From Deltaproteobacteria bacterium (GTDB lineage: Bacteria > Desulfobacterota > Syntrophia > Syntrophales > UBA2192): DNA of 22,067 bases. Under the pieces are notes generated by a model. That model saw only the letters and a list, made by a program, of their open reading frames with translations, had not been told where the DNA came from and made no database searches. Positions 1 through 7,536 of this stretch are shown one piece after another; position 1 is the first letter of the stretch; each line of letters begins with the position of its first letter. The stretch is from contig JAPLJU010000102.1 in NCBI GenBank assembly GCA_026388445.1, forward strand, positions 1-22,067, given 5' to 3'. The translations under genes were made by a program, and so were the position numbers.

Positions 1-108
1 GAGAACCTGGTGCGGCACACCCTTTTCGATCCCCCCGGCAAGGCCGTCGATGGCCTGCGGTTGATCCCCTGCCGGGCTGAAATCCGAAACCAGACTGAAT
101 CGATTCAT
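1..108 (-). CDS. uvrB: UvrB, excinuclease ABC subunit B (5' end only)
   Basis: The minus strand from 108 down to the window edge encodes 36 residues beginning MNRFSLVSDFSPAGDQPQAI and ending KGVPHQVL. This matches the conserved UvrB amino terminus (F-x-P-x-GDQPxAI, then H-Q-x-L just before the Walker A loop GxTGSGKT, which lies outside the window). UvrB is the DNA-damage verifying helicase-like subunit of nucleotide excision repair and works with UvrA and UvrC in the cytoplasm. The start is fixed because an in-frame TGA lies about 60 bases upstream with no other ATG, GTG or TTG between. No strong ribosome-binding site is visible. It diverges from rpmH, and a candidate promoter lies at 186-214. 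Recognition rests on the N-terminal motif alone, but that motif is distinctive. Confidence 0.9.
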   Translation of the reverse strand, partial: MNRFSLVSDFSPAGDQPQAIDGLAGGIEKGVPHQVL

Positions 109-185
109 GAAACGACTGCTGCCCTGAAGGCTGCCCCGAGAAAAGACGCGACCTGGGGCGTTTTCTCAACATTTTTAATGTCTTT

Positions 186-214
186 AATATAATGAACCGC
201 GGCAGGAGAAGCAA
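186..214 (-). promoter_or_regulatory. Candidate sigma70 promoter for uvrB
   Basis: On the minus strand TTGCTT (214-209) and TATATT (191-186) are separated by 17 bases, reading toward uvrB at 108. The match was found by eye. The -10 is good and the -35 moderate. A small dyad (ACATT...AATGT, about 168-180) lies in the presumed leader. Confidence 0.4.
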
Positions 215-245
215 GCCTGGATTCCCCGGCCTCCCCAAATTCACC

Positions 246-274
246 TTGACATTAAAGGACGATTATGTTTTAAG
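246..274 (+). promoter_or_regulatory. Candidate promoter for rpmH-rnpA block
   Basis: A perfect TTGACA occurs at 246-251. The best -10 at 17-base spacing is TTTAAG (269-274), which is weak. TACAAT at 284-289 is a better hexamer but has no -35 at normal spacing. The region reads into rpmH at 312. The rest of the 109-311 gap shows nothing else recognisable. Confidence 0.35.
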
Positions 275-311
275 AACGTCCTTTACAATGCCTCTCTGAA
301 GGATATCCATC

Positions 312-449
312 ATGAAAAAGACCTTGAAATGTGTATCGAATCTCAAGAGGAAAAGGACTCACGGCTTTCGCGCCAGAATGGCGTCAAAAGGAGGCAGACT
401 CGTATTAAGCAGAAGGAGAGCGAAGGGAAGGAAACGGTTGACCGTATAG
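312..449 (+). CDS. rpmH: 50S ribosomal protein L34
   Basis: A 45-residue, very basic protein beginning MKKTLKCVSNLKRKRTHGF and ending KGRKRLTV. The core (LKRKRTHGFRARM..KGGR.VL.RRRAKGRKRL) is the L34 signature. L34 is a small protein of the large ribosomal subunit that packs into 23S rRNA near the exit tunnel. A GAAGGA ribosome-binding site sits about 7 bases before the ATG. It heads the classic rpmH-rnpA-yidD-yidC-jag-mnmE order, which strongly supports the call. Odd: the usual Y/F-Q-P-S after MKRT is replaced by L-K-C-V-S, with one extra residue and a cysteine. Confidence 0.97.
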   Translation: MKKTLKCVSNLKRKRTHGFRARMASKGGRLVLSRRRAKGRKRLTV

Positions 450-522
450 CGGGTCATGAACGGCCCGGTGGTGAGCATTTCAGAGCCGCCCGCGAGGGAT
501 AAATCCTGATCATTCTGCGAGC

Positions 523-873
523 ATGGAAGGCATAACATATCGGAAGCACGAGCGAATTCGGAAAAGAAGTGAGTTTACGACGCTTTACCGGCAGGGAAAA
601 CGGATCCACGCGGACAATTTCACCCTCATCCTGAAAAAAAATCCTCTGGGATGCCGAAGGCTGGGCGTCACGGCCGGCAAGAAGGTGGGAAATTCGGTAA
701 AAAGAAACAGGATGAAACGTCTCCTGAGGGAGTTCTTCAGATTAAACAAAGAAAGACTTCCCGTTTCACACGATCTCTGGATCATTGTCCGGAAGGATTT
801 TTCAGCCCTTGAATACGATCAGGTGCGAGAGGCACTGGAGAAAATCCTCGGAGAAAGACTGGTTGCCACATAA
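523..873 (+). CDS. rnpA: Ribonuclease P protein component
   Basis: A 116-residue basic protein, the normal length for the RNase P protein. It binds the catalytic M1 RNA and helps remove 5' leaders from precursor tRNAs. The family signature is plain: RIRKRSEF near residues 11-18, RRLGVTAGKKVGNSVKRNRM around 44-64 with the conserved RNR, then KRLLREFFR. It lies 73 bases after rpmH and its stop TAA abuts the ATG of yidD (873/874), so the three are very likely cotranscribed. The ATG at 523 has no obvious ribosome-binding site. It was chosen because the family normally starts only a few residues before the ERIRKRSEF motif. Confidence 0.96.
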   Translation: MEGITYRKHERIRKRSEFTTLYRQGKRIHADNFTLILKKNPLGCRRLGVTAGKKVGNSVKRNRMKRLLREFFRLNKERLPVSHDLWIIVRKDFSALEYDQVREALEKILGERLVAT

Positions 874-1098
874 ATGATCAACGCGGTTCTGGTCAAAGTA
901 TCCACCGCCCTGATCAGGGCTTACCAGGTTTGCATCTCACCGTTCCTACCCCAAAGCTGCCGTTTTCATCCCCATTGCTCTGAATACATGATGACGGCTA
1001 TCAAGCGCCATGGATTCTGCAAAGGGCTATGCCTCGGCTTGATGCGCCTGTCCCGGTGCCACCCATACCATCCGGGCGGCTACGATCCGGTCAAGTAA
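874..1098 (+). CDS. yidD: YidD membrane protein insertion efficiency factor
   Basis: A 74-residue protein with the YidD pattern: an amphipathic N-terminal helix (VLVKVSTALIRAYQVCISPF), then CRFHPHCSEYMMTAIKRHG and a C-terminal RLSRCHPYHPGGYDPV. The conserved cysteines and the HPGGYDPV ending are diagnostic. YidD is a small inner-membrane-associated factor that helps YidC/Sec-dependent insertion. The ATG follows directly on the rnpA stop, which implies translational coupling. yidC begins 22 bases downstream with its own strong ribosome-binding site. Confidence 0.95.
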   Translation: MINAVLVKVSTALIRAYQVCISPFLPQSCRFHPHCSEYMMTAIKRHGFCKGLCLGLMRLSRCHPYHPGGYDPVK

Positions 1099-1120
1099 GG
1101 GAAGTGCAAGGAGGTCACGA

Positions 1121-2740
1121 ATGCAAAAAAGGATGGTTCTTGCCATCGTCCTGTCTTTCATCATCGTCTTTGTTTACCAGTACTATTTCGCCAAGAACAT
1201 CGCAACGAAAAAACAGGAAGACGCGCAGAAACAGGAAACGGTGACGACCGAACAGAGCAGTCCGGCCCCGCGCGCAGCCCCTGCGGTCAAGGCAGCACCG
1301 AAGAGCATCTCGGTCCAGAAATCCCAGGCCGGCATGAGGGATATCCGGGTGGAGACCCCCCTTTACATCGCCGTCTTCACGACGAAGGGCGGTGCCCTGA
1401 AGTCCCTCAAACTAAAGGACTACCGGAAGGAACTGAGCAGCGACAGTGAACTCATCGAGCTGGTCCGCGTCCAGGAAGGCCAGACCTATCCCCTCGCGGT
1501 CAGCTTTTCCGAATCGAGCATTTCTATCCCGCCGGATTTGACTTACGACGCGAATACTACAGCGATTCAGGTCAACGATAAAACAGGCGAACAGAAAATC
1601 ATCTTCTCCGCCACGTACCCTAAAGCCGGGAAGGTGGAAAAGGTCTTCACCTTCTTCCCCGATAAATACTCGATCGATCTCGAAGTCCGGGTCCACAACC
1701 TCTCCGGCAATCCCATTGAGCAGAACGCCTTTTTGAGCTGGAATGAATTCCTGGCTCCGAACGTGAAGCCGGACAAGGAAAATGAGGAGGGTCTCATCGC
1801 CTATGTCAAGAATTCCGTCGAACAGGTCGAGGTGGAGAAAATCGAAGCGAAGAAGATGCTCGGACCCGATGTGTCATGGGGAGGTTTTGAAAGCAAATAC
1901 TTCATCACGGCCCTGATTCCGAAAAAGCCCACACTGACCAGTTTTCAGATGGGAAGAGACGCCAGCGGGAGAATATCGGCAAGCCTCGAGGGACCGAAAA
2001 ACCTCATCCCCATGGGTCAGACCGGCCTTTTCAACTATGCCCTCTATCTGGGACCCAAGGAATACGAGTTCCTGAAGGCGGAGGACGTCGGCCTGGAAAA
2101 TGCCATCAATCTCGGCTCCTGGATCAAATGGCTCGCCATGCCGCTTCTCATCTTCATGAAGTTCCTTTACAAGTATGTGCACAACTACGGAACGGCCATC
2201 ATCATCCTGACGTTCCTGACGAAGATCGTGTTCTGGCCGCTGGGGAACAAGAGCTACAAATCCATGAAGGAGATGCAGACGCTCCAGCCGAAGATCAAAG
2301 AGCTCCAGGAACGGTATAAAAATGACAAGCAGGCGCTCAACCAGGCCGTCATGCAACTGTACAAGAGTCACAAGATCAACCCCCTGGGCGGCTGTCTCCC
2401 GGTCCTGATACAGATCCCCGTATTCTTCGGCCTCTACAGGGCGCTCCTTTATTCTATCGAACTGCGGCATGCACCTTTTGTGGGGTGGATCCAGGATCTT
2501 TCGGCTAGAGACCCTTACTACATCACGCCTGTCATCATGGGCGCCACGATGTTTCTCCAGCAGAAGATGAGCCCCCCGATGGGGACGGACCCCATGCAGC
2601 AGAAAATCATGCTGCTCATGCCCGTCGTCTTCACCGCACTCTTCTTGAATTTCCCGTCGGGGCTGGTGATCTACTGGCTCTTCAACAACATCCTGAGCAT
2701 CGGCCAGCAGTATTACATCAACAAGAGCCATGCGACGTGA
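1121..2740 (+). CDS. yidC: YidC membrane protein insertase
   Basis: A 539-residue protein with the Gram-negative YidC layout. There is one N-terminal membrane segment (about residues 5-21), a charged Ala/Pro/Gln linker, a large periplasmic beta-rich domain (about 75-330) and a C-terminal Oxa1-type insertase domain with several hydrophobic segments (about 345-535, including YGTAIIILTFLTKIVFWPL and NPLGGCLPVLIQIPVFFGLY). It inserts and folds inner-membrane proteins, alone or with SecYEG. The large periplasmic domain argues for a Gram-negative host. A strong AAGGAGG lies just before the ATG. Its stop lies just upstream of the khpB start at 2751. Confidence 0.97.
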   Translation: MQKRMVLAIVLSFIIVFVYQYYFAKNIATKKQEDAQKQETVTTEQSSPAPRAAPAVKAAPKSISVQKSQAGMRDIRVETPLYIAVFTTKGGALKSLKLKDYRKELSSDSELIELVRVQEGQTYPLAVSFSESSISIPPDLTYDANTTAIQVNDKTGEQKIIFSATYPKAGKVEKVFTFFPDKYSIDLEVRVHNLSGNPIEQNAFLSWNEFLAPNVKPDKENEEGLIAYVKNSVEQVEVEKIEAKKMLGPDVSWGGFESKYFITALIPKKPTLTSFQMGRDASGRISASLEGPKNLIPMGQTGLFNYALYLGPKEYEFLKAEDVGLENAINLGSWIKWLAMPLLIFMKFLYKYVHNYGTAIIILTFLTKIVFWPLGNKSYKSMKEMQTLQPKIKELQERYKNDKQALNQAVMQLYKSHKINPLGGCLPVLIQIPVFFGLYRALLYSIELRHAPFVGWIQDLSARDPYYITPVIMGATMFLQQKMSPPMGTDPMQQKIMLLMPVVFTALFLNFPSGLVIYWLFNNILSIGQQYYINKSHAT

Positions 2741-2750
2741 GGTCAAAGCG

Positions 2751-3479
2751 ATGACGAAGACCCTTGAAATCGAAGGAAAAACAATAGACAAGGCGATCGA
2801 GACGGCCTGCCATGAATTCGGCGTGCCAAGGGAAAAATTGAATATCGAGATCATCTCGGAGGGCACGGCGGGTTTCTTCGGCCTGGGATCGAAGAAGGCT
2901 AAAATCAAGGCAAGCCTTCTCACTTTCGATGTGGATCTCGGTCTCAGCTTCGATAAACCCGAAAAGCCCGCGCGGCAGCGGACCGTCAGGAAGGAAGAAC
3001 CTCGGGTTTCTTCCCCGGCGGTGCATGACATCGCCGTCAAGGCTCAGAAGTTGCTCGAGGGGATCCTCCAGCGGATGAGCGTGAATGCCCGCGTGGCGAT
3101 TCAGGAGACACCGGATTCCATCCTTCTGATCATCGAGGGGAACGACAACGGCCTTCTCATCGGGAAGCGGGGCCAGACCCTTGATGCGCTCCAGTACCTC
3201 GTCAACAAGGCCGTCAACCGGCAGGAGAAAGACAGAAAGCAGATCATCATCGATACCGAAGATTACCGCAGGAAAAGGGAAGAATCTCTCGTCGCCCTCG
3301 CCGAAAAGCTCGCCCAGAAGGCCAAGAGGACACGCAAGGCCATCACGGTGAGCAACATGAATGCCCGGGAGCGGCGGATCATTCACCTGGCATTGCAGGG
3401 GGACGAATCCCTCACCACAAAGAGCCGGGGCGAAGGAAGTTACAGAACGATCATTATCCAGCCCAGCAAGAAGAAATAG
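2751..3479 (+). CDS. khpB: KhpB/Jag, Jag_N-KH-R3H RNA-binding protein
   Basis: A 242-residue protein with the three Jag modules. A Jag_N domain spans about residues 3-50 (KTLEIEGKTIDKAIETAC, TAGFFGLGSKKAKI). A KH domain centres on LLIGKRGQTLDALQYLVNK. A C-terminal R3H domain contains MNARERRIIHLAL and GEGSYRTIIIQP. Jag proteins bind RNA and usually sit beside yidC, as here. An ATG at 2730 inside yidC is also in frame, but the ATG at 2751 is preferred because a GAGGT sits upstream at normal spacing and the protein then begins directly with the Jag_N motif. mnmE follows after 12 bases. Confidence 0.92.
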   Translation: MTKTLEIEGKTIDKAIETACHEFGVPREKLNIEIISEGTAGFFGLGSKKAKIKASLLTFDVDLGLSFDKPEKPARQRTVRKEEPRVSSPAVHDIAVKAQKLLEGILQRMSVNARVAIQETPDSILLIIEGNDNGLLIGKRGQTLDALQYLVNKAVNRQEKDRKQIIIDTEDYRRKREESLVALAEKLAQKAKRTRKAITVSNMNARERRIIHLALQGDESLTTKSRGEGSYRTIIIQPSKKK

Positions 3480-3491
3480 CTTCTTGATCCT

Positions 3492-4880
3492 TTGAATGCT
3501 TTGTTTTTGAAAGACACCATCGCAGCCATTGCAACACCCCCGGGAGTCGGGGCCGTCGGTATCGTGAGGATCAGCGGCCCGAAATCGGGAAAGATCGGCC
3601 GCCTCCTCTTCAAGCCCAGAAGTCCGGACTGCCGCTTCGAAAGTTACCACCTCTATCACGGCGATATCCTCTCCCTCCGCACGGGGAACATCCTCGATGA
3701 AGTGCTCCTCGTCTTCATGAAAGGCCCCCGCACGTTTACCGGTGAAGACTGCGTCGAAATCCACTGTCATGGTGGCCCCGTTATCCTTCAGCGGGTTCTC
3801 GAAGCGGCTCTGGAGGCCGGCGCACGGCCGGCGGAACCCGGAGAGTTCACCCGCCGGGCCTTCCTGAACAACCGTCTGGATCTTTCCCAGGCGGAAGCCA
3901 TCTGTGACATCATCATGGCCAAGACGGAAGGCGGCCTGGAACGAGCCCTCCATCAACTGAAAGGGGCTCTCTCCGGAAAAATCAGGGAAATCCGCGAAGC
4001 CATCCTACAGGTTCTTGTGCCCCTCGAAGCATCCATCGACTTCACGGAAGAGGAACTGGACACCCCGGAGAACCGGGCGCTTCTCCCGCCGATCGATAAA
4101 GTCCTCGGCGATCTTCAAATCCTCCTGGGCACCTATCAGGAGGGACGGCTCTTCCGTGAAGGTATTTCTGTGGTCATCGCGGGCAAGGTGAATGTGGGCA
4201 AATCCAGTCTTTTCAACCGCCTCGTGGGGGAAAAGCGGGCGATTGTCACGCCGATTGCCGGGACCACAAGGGATTTCATCGAAGAAAGCATCAGCATGGA
4301 TGGACTCCCCGTCAGGCTCACAGACACGGCCGGCCTTCGTGAGACGGACAACCTCATAGAGAAGGAAGGCATGGCCTTCGTCAGGGAGAGGCTTCTCGGC
4401 GCCGATGTCGTGATCGTCATCCTTGACGGAAGCGAGCCCCTCGGCCCCGAGGAAATGAAGATCTTCGAAGAGAACAAAAACCGAAACATGATACTGGTCG
4501 TCAACAAGGCGGACCTGCCTCATCGGCTCTCGGAGGGGGACCTCGTGAAATATACAGGCCCTTTGCAGCCTCTGTGGATCTCGGCAAAATATGGCGAGGG
4601 TATCGATGTCCTGAAAAAGAATGTGTACGACGTTGCGAGGCGGGGCGGAAGCCACCATGCCTCCGATACGATTCTGACGGCAGTCCGGCACAAGGTCGCC
4701 GTGGAAAAGGCCATCGACCTTCTTTCGAAGGCAAAAGAAAGCCTTCAGGCGGGGCTTTCGCCCGAATGCGCCGCTTTCGATCTCCGACAGGCCGTCGAGA
4801 CCCTCGATGAAATTACAGGAAAGAATTTAAGCGAGGAGATCCTGGACCAGATTTTTTCCACCTTCTGCATCGGCAAGTAG
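3492..4880 (+). CDS. mnmE: MnmE tRNA-modifying GTPase
   Basis: A 462-residue protein, family-typical in length. The N-terminal folate-binding domain includes DTIAAIATPPGVGAVGIVRISG and the EIHCHGG segment. An inserted G domain carries G1 GKVNVGKS (231-238), G2 GTTRD (257-261), G3 DTAG (278-281) and G4 NKAD (338-341). It ends with FCIGK, the invariant C-terminal cysteine motif. With MnmG it makes the 5-carboxymethylaminomethyl modification on wobble uridine. The start is uncertain: the first possible codon is TTG at 3492, with further TTGs at 3501 and 3507, and none has a clear ribosome-binding site. A weak terminator-like hairpin lies about 60 bases after the stop. Confidence 0.95.
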   Translation: MNALFLKDTIAAIATPPGVGAVGIVRISGPKSGKIGRLLFKPRSPDCRFESYHLYHGDILSLRTGNILDEVLLVFMKGPRTFTGEDCVEIHCHGGPVILQRVLEAALEAGARPAEPGEFTRRAFLNNRLDLSQAEAICDIIMAKTEGGLERALHQLKGALSGKIREIREAILQVLVPLEASIDFTEEELDTPENRALLPPIDKVLGDLQILLGTYQEGRLFREGISVVIAGKVNVGKSSLFNRLVGEKRAIVTPIAGTTRDFIEESISMDGLPVRLTDTAGLRETDNLIEKEGMAFVRERLLGADVVIVILDGSEPLGPEEMKIFEENKNRNMILVVNKADLPHRLSEGDLVKYTGPLQPLWISAKYGEGIDVLKKNVYDVARRGGSHHASDTILTAVRHKVAVEKAIDLLSKAKESLQAGLSPECAAFDLRQAVETLDEITGKNLSEEILDQIFSTFCIGK

Positions 4881-4939
4881 GATGTCAAGCCGGGATCGAT
4901 GATCGATCGGGGAACAGAAACAAGCCGTGAAGAACTGCA

Positions 4940-4962
4940 GTCCTCTTTCGAGGACAACTTTT
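4940..4962 (+). terminator. Weak terminator-like hairpin after mnmE
   Basis: GTCCTC (4940-4945), loop TTTC, GAGGAC (4950-4955) is a perfect 6-bp stem, followed by AAC and then TTTT. The stem is short and the T tract poor, so termination would be partial at best. The rest of the 4881-5059 gap holds only the promoter candidate below. Confidence 0.3.
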
Positions 4963-4964
4963 AG

Positions 4965-4993
4965 TTGCGTGCAGGGGAATTTGGTGATAGACA
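4965..4993 (+). promoter_or_regulatory. Candidate promoter for the rodZ-like gene
   Basis: TTGCGT (4965-4970) and TAGACA (4988-4993) are 17 bases apart, about 70 bases before the gene start. This is a by-eye match with moderate hexamers. Confidence 0.28.
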
Positions 4994-5059
4994 CAACAAA
5001 TCCGCGCGGTTTGCGGCACTGCGGGGCACCGCCGGAAGGATGACCCCAGCCTTTCACGT

Positions 5060-5917
5060 GTGCGTATAGAGATGCCTCAGGACCTGGATTTCAAGAATAT
5101 CAGGCAATCCAAAGGGCTGACCCTCGACGATATCGCCCGACGGACGAGGATCAGAATAGGATTCCTTGAAGCCATCGAGGAGGGGAATTATCACCTTCTG
5201 CCCGAAAAATATTATGCAGAGACCTTCATCAAGGTGTATGCGGACACACTGGGGATCGACAGCGCCCCCTTTCTTGCCCGGTACAGGCAGTCCCTCGAAA
5301 AAACAGGCGTAACGACGCAGAAGGAGCCGCCGCACGAGATCAAAGGCGAGCCCCGGAAACATTTTGCCCGGCCGTCCCTGACGAAAAGACATTACCGACT
5401 GATCGGATGGACGATATTTCTGGCCGTCGTCACGTTCATCATCGTCTTCATTCTCTATCCCCGTGAGACGGTCGTGGATGTTTCGGCTCCACCCCTTTCA
5501 ACCGTGAAGCCTCCTGACGTTTCAGCGCAGGAGAAACCTGCAACGGAGGTTCCATCCAAGAGCGAGGCGATCGAAAAGCCGGGGGCTTCACAGGAAAAGA
5601 CGGAAGTCAAAAAACAGACAGAACCGAAGAAAGAGACGCCCCCGACCGGAAGCGGAGAGGAATCGAAAAAGAAGTACACGCTCAGGATTGAAGCACAGGA
5701 ACTGACGTGGCTTCGGATCAAAGAGGACAAGCAGGCGCCCCGGCAGTACCTGTTGAAGCCCGGTGAAAAATTGAGTCGCCAGGCGATGGACCGGTTCGAG
5801 ATCGATATCGGCAACGCAGGCGGGGTCCAGCTGAGCTTCCAGGGAAAGTCCCTGGGTGCACCCGGTAAAAGCGGTGAAGTCGTTCGTCTGGTTCTGCCGG
5901 AGGAAAGAACCTTCTGA
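5060..5917 (+). CDS. RodZ-like protein: helix-turn-helix, one membrane segment, DUF4115 domain
   Basis: 285 residues. Residues about 9-80 form a Cro/RodZ-type helix-turn-helix (LRQSKGLTLDDIA-like start, FLEAIEEGNYHLLPEKYYAETFIKVYADTLGID). One membrane segment lies at about 113-133. Then come a long Lys/Glu/Pro-rich linker (about 140-205) and a C-terminal beta-rich DUF4115 domain (about 206-280, TLRIEAQELTWLRIKEDK). RodZ links the MreB cytoskeleton to the cell-wall machinery, and the topology puts the helix-turn-helix in the cytoplasm. The annotated GTG at 5060 and an ATG at 5072 are both possible. Neither has a good ribosome-binding site, and an in-frame TAG at 4988 limits extension. The family is clear. 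The RodZ function is inferred. Confidence 0.8.
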   Translation: MRIEMPQDLDFKNIRQSKGLTLDDIARRTRIRIGFLEAIEEGNYHLLPEKYYAETFIKVYADTLGIDSAPFLARYRQSLEKTGVTTQKEPPHEIKGEPRKHFARPSLTKRHYRLIGWTIFLAVVTFIIVFILYPRETVVDVSAPPLSTVKPPDVSAQEKPATEVPSKSEAIEKPGASQEKTEVKKQTEPKKETPPTGSGEESKKKYTLRIEAQELTWLRIKEDKQAPRQYLLKPGEKLSRQAMDRFEIDIGNAGGVQLSFQGKSLGAPGKSGEVVRLVLPEERTF

Positions 5918-5939
5918 GGATTTCCGACTTCGAAGGTTC
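5907..5939. repeat. 8-bp perfect inverted repeat at the end of rodZ-like gene
   Basis: GAACCTTC (5907-5914) and GAAGGTTC (5932-5939) are exact reverse complements with a 17-base loop that spans the rodZ stop codon. No T tract follows, so this is a hairpin of unknown role between rodZ and tatA rather than a standard terminator. Confidence 0.4.
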
Positions 5940-5971
5940 CGAAAATCTATTTCACACAGGAGAGAAAAGAA

Positions 5972-6148
5972 ATGTTTGGACTGGGAATGCCGGAGTTGCT
6001 CGTTATTCTGGTTATCATCCTGATCATCTTCGGGGCAGGCAAGCTACCGGATATCGGCGGCGCACTCGGCAAAGGCATCAAGAATTTTAAAAAGGCAACC
6101 CGGGAAGCAGAAGAGACAGACAAGACATCGGAATCCAAGAAAGACTGA
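5972..6148 (+). CDS. tatA: TatA/E twin-arginine translocase subunit
   Basis: A 58-residue protein: MFGLGMPELLVILVIILIIF, then GAGKLPDIGGALGKGIKNF and a charged tail ending ESKKD. This is the TatA pattern: one N-terminal membrane helix, a hinge FGAGKLP, then an amphipathic helix. TatA oligomers form the conducting part of the Tat pathway, which exports folded proteins across the inner membrane. AGGAGAG precedes the ATG at about 8 bases. No tatB or tatC is nearby, so the other subunits must lie elsewhere. It converges on ssb, 23 bases away, with no clear terminator between. Confidence 0.93.
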   Translation: MFGLGMPELLVILVIILIIFGAGKLPDIGGALGKGIKNFKKATREAEETDKTSESKKD

Positions 6149-6171
6149 CGGATGCCCGCGTCTGGTCGATT

Positions 6172-6585
6172 TCAGAAGGGGACGTCATCATCGGATGCCT
6201 GTTCCGTTCCCGCGTTGGTCGGCATCCGCTCGTCGGTTCCACCGTCCTGGTCCTTTGACGGCCCCCGGTCCAGGATCTGCATGTTGGAAGCGACAATCTC
6301 GGTGGTGAAGCGTTTCTGACCCTCTTTGTCTTCCCAGGCCCTTGTCTGAAGTTTGCCCTCCACGTAAACAAGCCTTCCCTTCGACAGATAACTGCCGCAG
6401 ATCTCCGCAAGCTTCCGGAACGCCACGACGCGATGCCACTCGGTTTTCTGCGTCCTTTCGCCGCTTTTGTCCTTCCATTGCTCATCCGTGGCCAGCCGAA
6501 AAGTGGTGACCATAGCACCGTCAGCCGTGTACCTCACCTCGGGATCCGCTCCCAATCGTCCGACCAATATGACCTTGTTGATCAT
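6172..6585 (-). CDS. ssb: Single-stranded DNA-binding protein
   Basis: A 137-residue SSB. The N-terminal OB fold (about residues 1-106) carries MINKVILVGRLGADPEVRYT, the WHRVVAFRKLAEI segment and YVEGKLQTRAW. A short Gly/Asp-rich linker leads to the acidic tip DDDVPF, the partner-binding tail (usually DDDIPF). SSB coats single-stranded DNA and recruits repair and replication proteins. The ATG has a GAAAGGGG ribosome-binding site. It is monocistronic, divergent from plsC, and has a good promoter match at 6620-6648. Confidence 0.96.
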   Translation of the reverse strand: MINKVILVGRLGADPEVRYTADGAMVTTFRLATDEQWKDKSGERTQKTEWHRVVAFRKLAEICGSYLSKGRLVYVEGKLQTRAWEDKEGQKRFTTEIVASNMQILDRGPSKDQDGGTDERMPTNAGTEQASDDDVPF

Positions 6586-6619
6586 TCAAAGCCCCTTTCA
6601 TCATCCGATTTTCACGCGA

Positions 6620-6648
6620 ATCATACCTGAGTTGCAGGCACTTCGCAA
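6620..6648 (-). promoter_or_regulatory. Candidate sigma70 promoter for ssb
   Basis: On the minus strand TTGCGA (6648-6643), 17 bases, TATGAT (6625-6620), about 35 bases before the ssb ATG. Spacing and -10 are both good. Confidence 0.5.
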
Positions 6649-6718
6649 ACGAATAATCGGTCCCGAAAGATCGCATCCGCAACGCTCAATTTTCATCTTT
6701 TTACCGGAAATATCCATA

Positions 6719-6747
6719 TTGACTTCGCACGCTTTATCAAGTAGAAA
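6719..6747 (+). promoter_or_regulatory. Candidate sigma70 promoter for the plsC-uppP-ftsK-rimO block
   Basis: TTGACT (6719-6724), 17 bases, TAGAAA (6742-6747), about 45 bases before the plsC ATG. The -35 is strong. The -10 is moderate. Confidence 0.45.
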
Positions 6748-6792
6748 TGCAAGTGTTATCAACACGTTCATTTCTTCTCCGGGAGACTGGAC

Positions 6793-7536
6793 ATGCTCCG
6801 ATCGGCCCTTCTGGTGACCATAGGTGTGGCGGTAACCGGCTTCATATCGGTTTTCTGCGTCGTGTTCTTCCCCCTCCTGCCGAGACGGGAATACTCGGTT
6901 TTCGCCATTGCCCAGCTGTGGGGCAGGATCATGCTCTTTTTGACCAGCGTCAAGGTGGAGGTTCAAGGCCGGGAAAACGTGATCTACGGCAGGTCCCAGA
7001 TCTTTATGGCCAATCACCAGAGCGGTTTTGATATTTTCGTATTGCTCGCCTACATTCCGCGTTATTTCTGCTGGATTGCCAAGAAGGAGCTTTTCCGGGT
7101 CCCCTTTTTCGGCCTTGCCCTGCGGAGATCGGGTGCCATCGAGATCGACCGGCAGAACGTGGTCCGGGCCATGCGGAGCATCGACGATGCGGCAATAAAA
7201 ATCCGGGAGGGGAAGTCCGTCATGACCTTTCCGGAGGGAACGCGCAGCAGAGATGGTCACATCCAGCCTTTCAAAAAGGGGATATTTCATCTGGCCCTGA
7301 AGTCGGGTGTCCCCATCGTCCCCATCACCATCATCGGAAGCAGGGAGATTATGCCGAAGAAATCCCTGCGCGTCACCCCGGGTAAAGTGACCCTCATGAT
7401 CCATGAGCCGGTTTTCGTCACGGACTACTCTGAGGCAACCATAGACGAACTCATCGAGCGGGTGAGAAAACCCATTGTCAACGCCTACTATGCCCATCAA
7501 CAGGAACTCCGGCAGGCCAGGGAGGGTGCGCCTTGA
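6793..7536 (+). CDS. plsC: 1-acyl-sn-glycerol-3-phosphate acyltransferase
   Basis: A 247-residue membrane-associated acyltransferase with a hydrophobic N-terminal segment (about 5-30). The catalytic HX4D motif is NHQSGFD (His75, Asp80), and the substrate-binding motif FPEGTRS is at about 146-152. VPIVPITIIGS follows near the C-terminal part of the fold. The family moves an acyl chain onto lysophosphatidic acid to give phosphatidic acid, the precursor of membrane phospholipids. A GGGAGA ribosome-binding site is well placed. The last bases overlap the TTG start of uppP (TTGA), so the two are translationally coupled. Confidence 0.93.
   Translation: MLRSALLVTIGVAVTGFISVFCVVFFPLLPRREYSVFAIAQLWGRIMLFLTSVKVEVQGRENVIYGRSQIFMANHQSGFDIFVLLAYIPRYFCWIAKKELFRVPFFGLALRRSGAIEIDRQNVVRAMRSIDDAAIKIREGKSVMTFPEGTRSRDGHIQPFKKGIFHLALKSGVPIVPITIIGSREIMPKKSLRVTPGKVTLMIHEPVFVTDYSEATIDELIERVRKPIVNAYYAHQQELRQAREGAP

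Noticed and set aside
10..192. Plus-strand open frame of 60 codons at the window start
   Set aside because: It lies opposite the clear UvrB N-terminus, has no recognisable motif and is a shadow frame.
2730..2750. Upstream ATG of khpB inside the yidC stop
   Set aside because: The ATG at 2751 has a better ribosome-binding site and begins at the Jag_N motif.
1874..3956. Two long minus-strand open frames (about 390 and 410 codons) opposite yidC, khpB and mnmE
   Set aside because: They run antisense to three well-recognised genes, are rich in Asp/Arg/Gly-type shadow composition and match no family.
6601..7500. Minus-strand 299-codon open frame opposite plsC
   Set aside because: Shadow of plsC, whose catalytic motifs are intact. 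It begins in antisense to the ssb-plsC promoter region.
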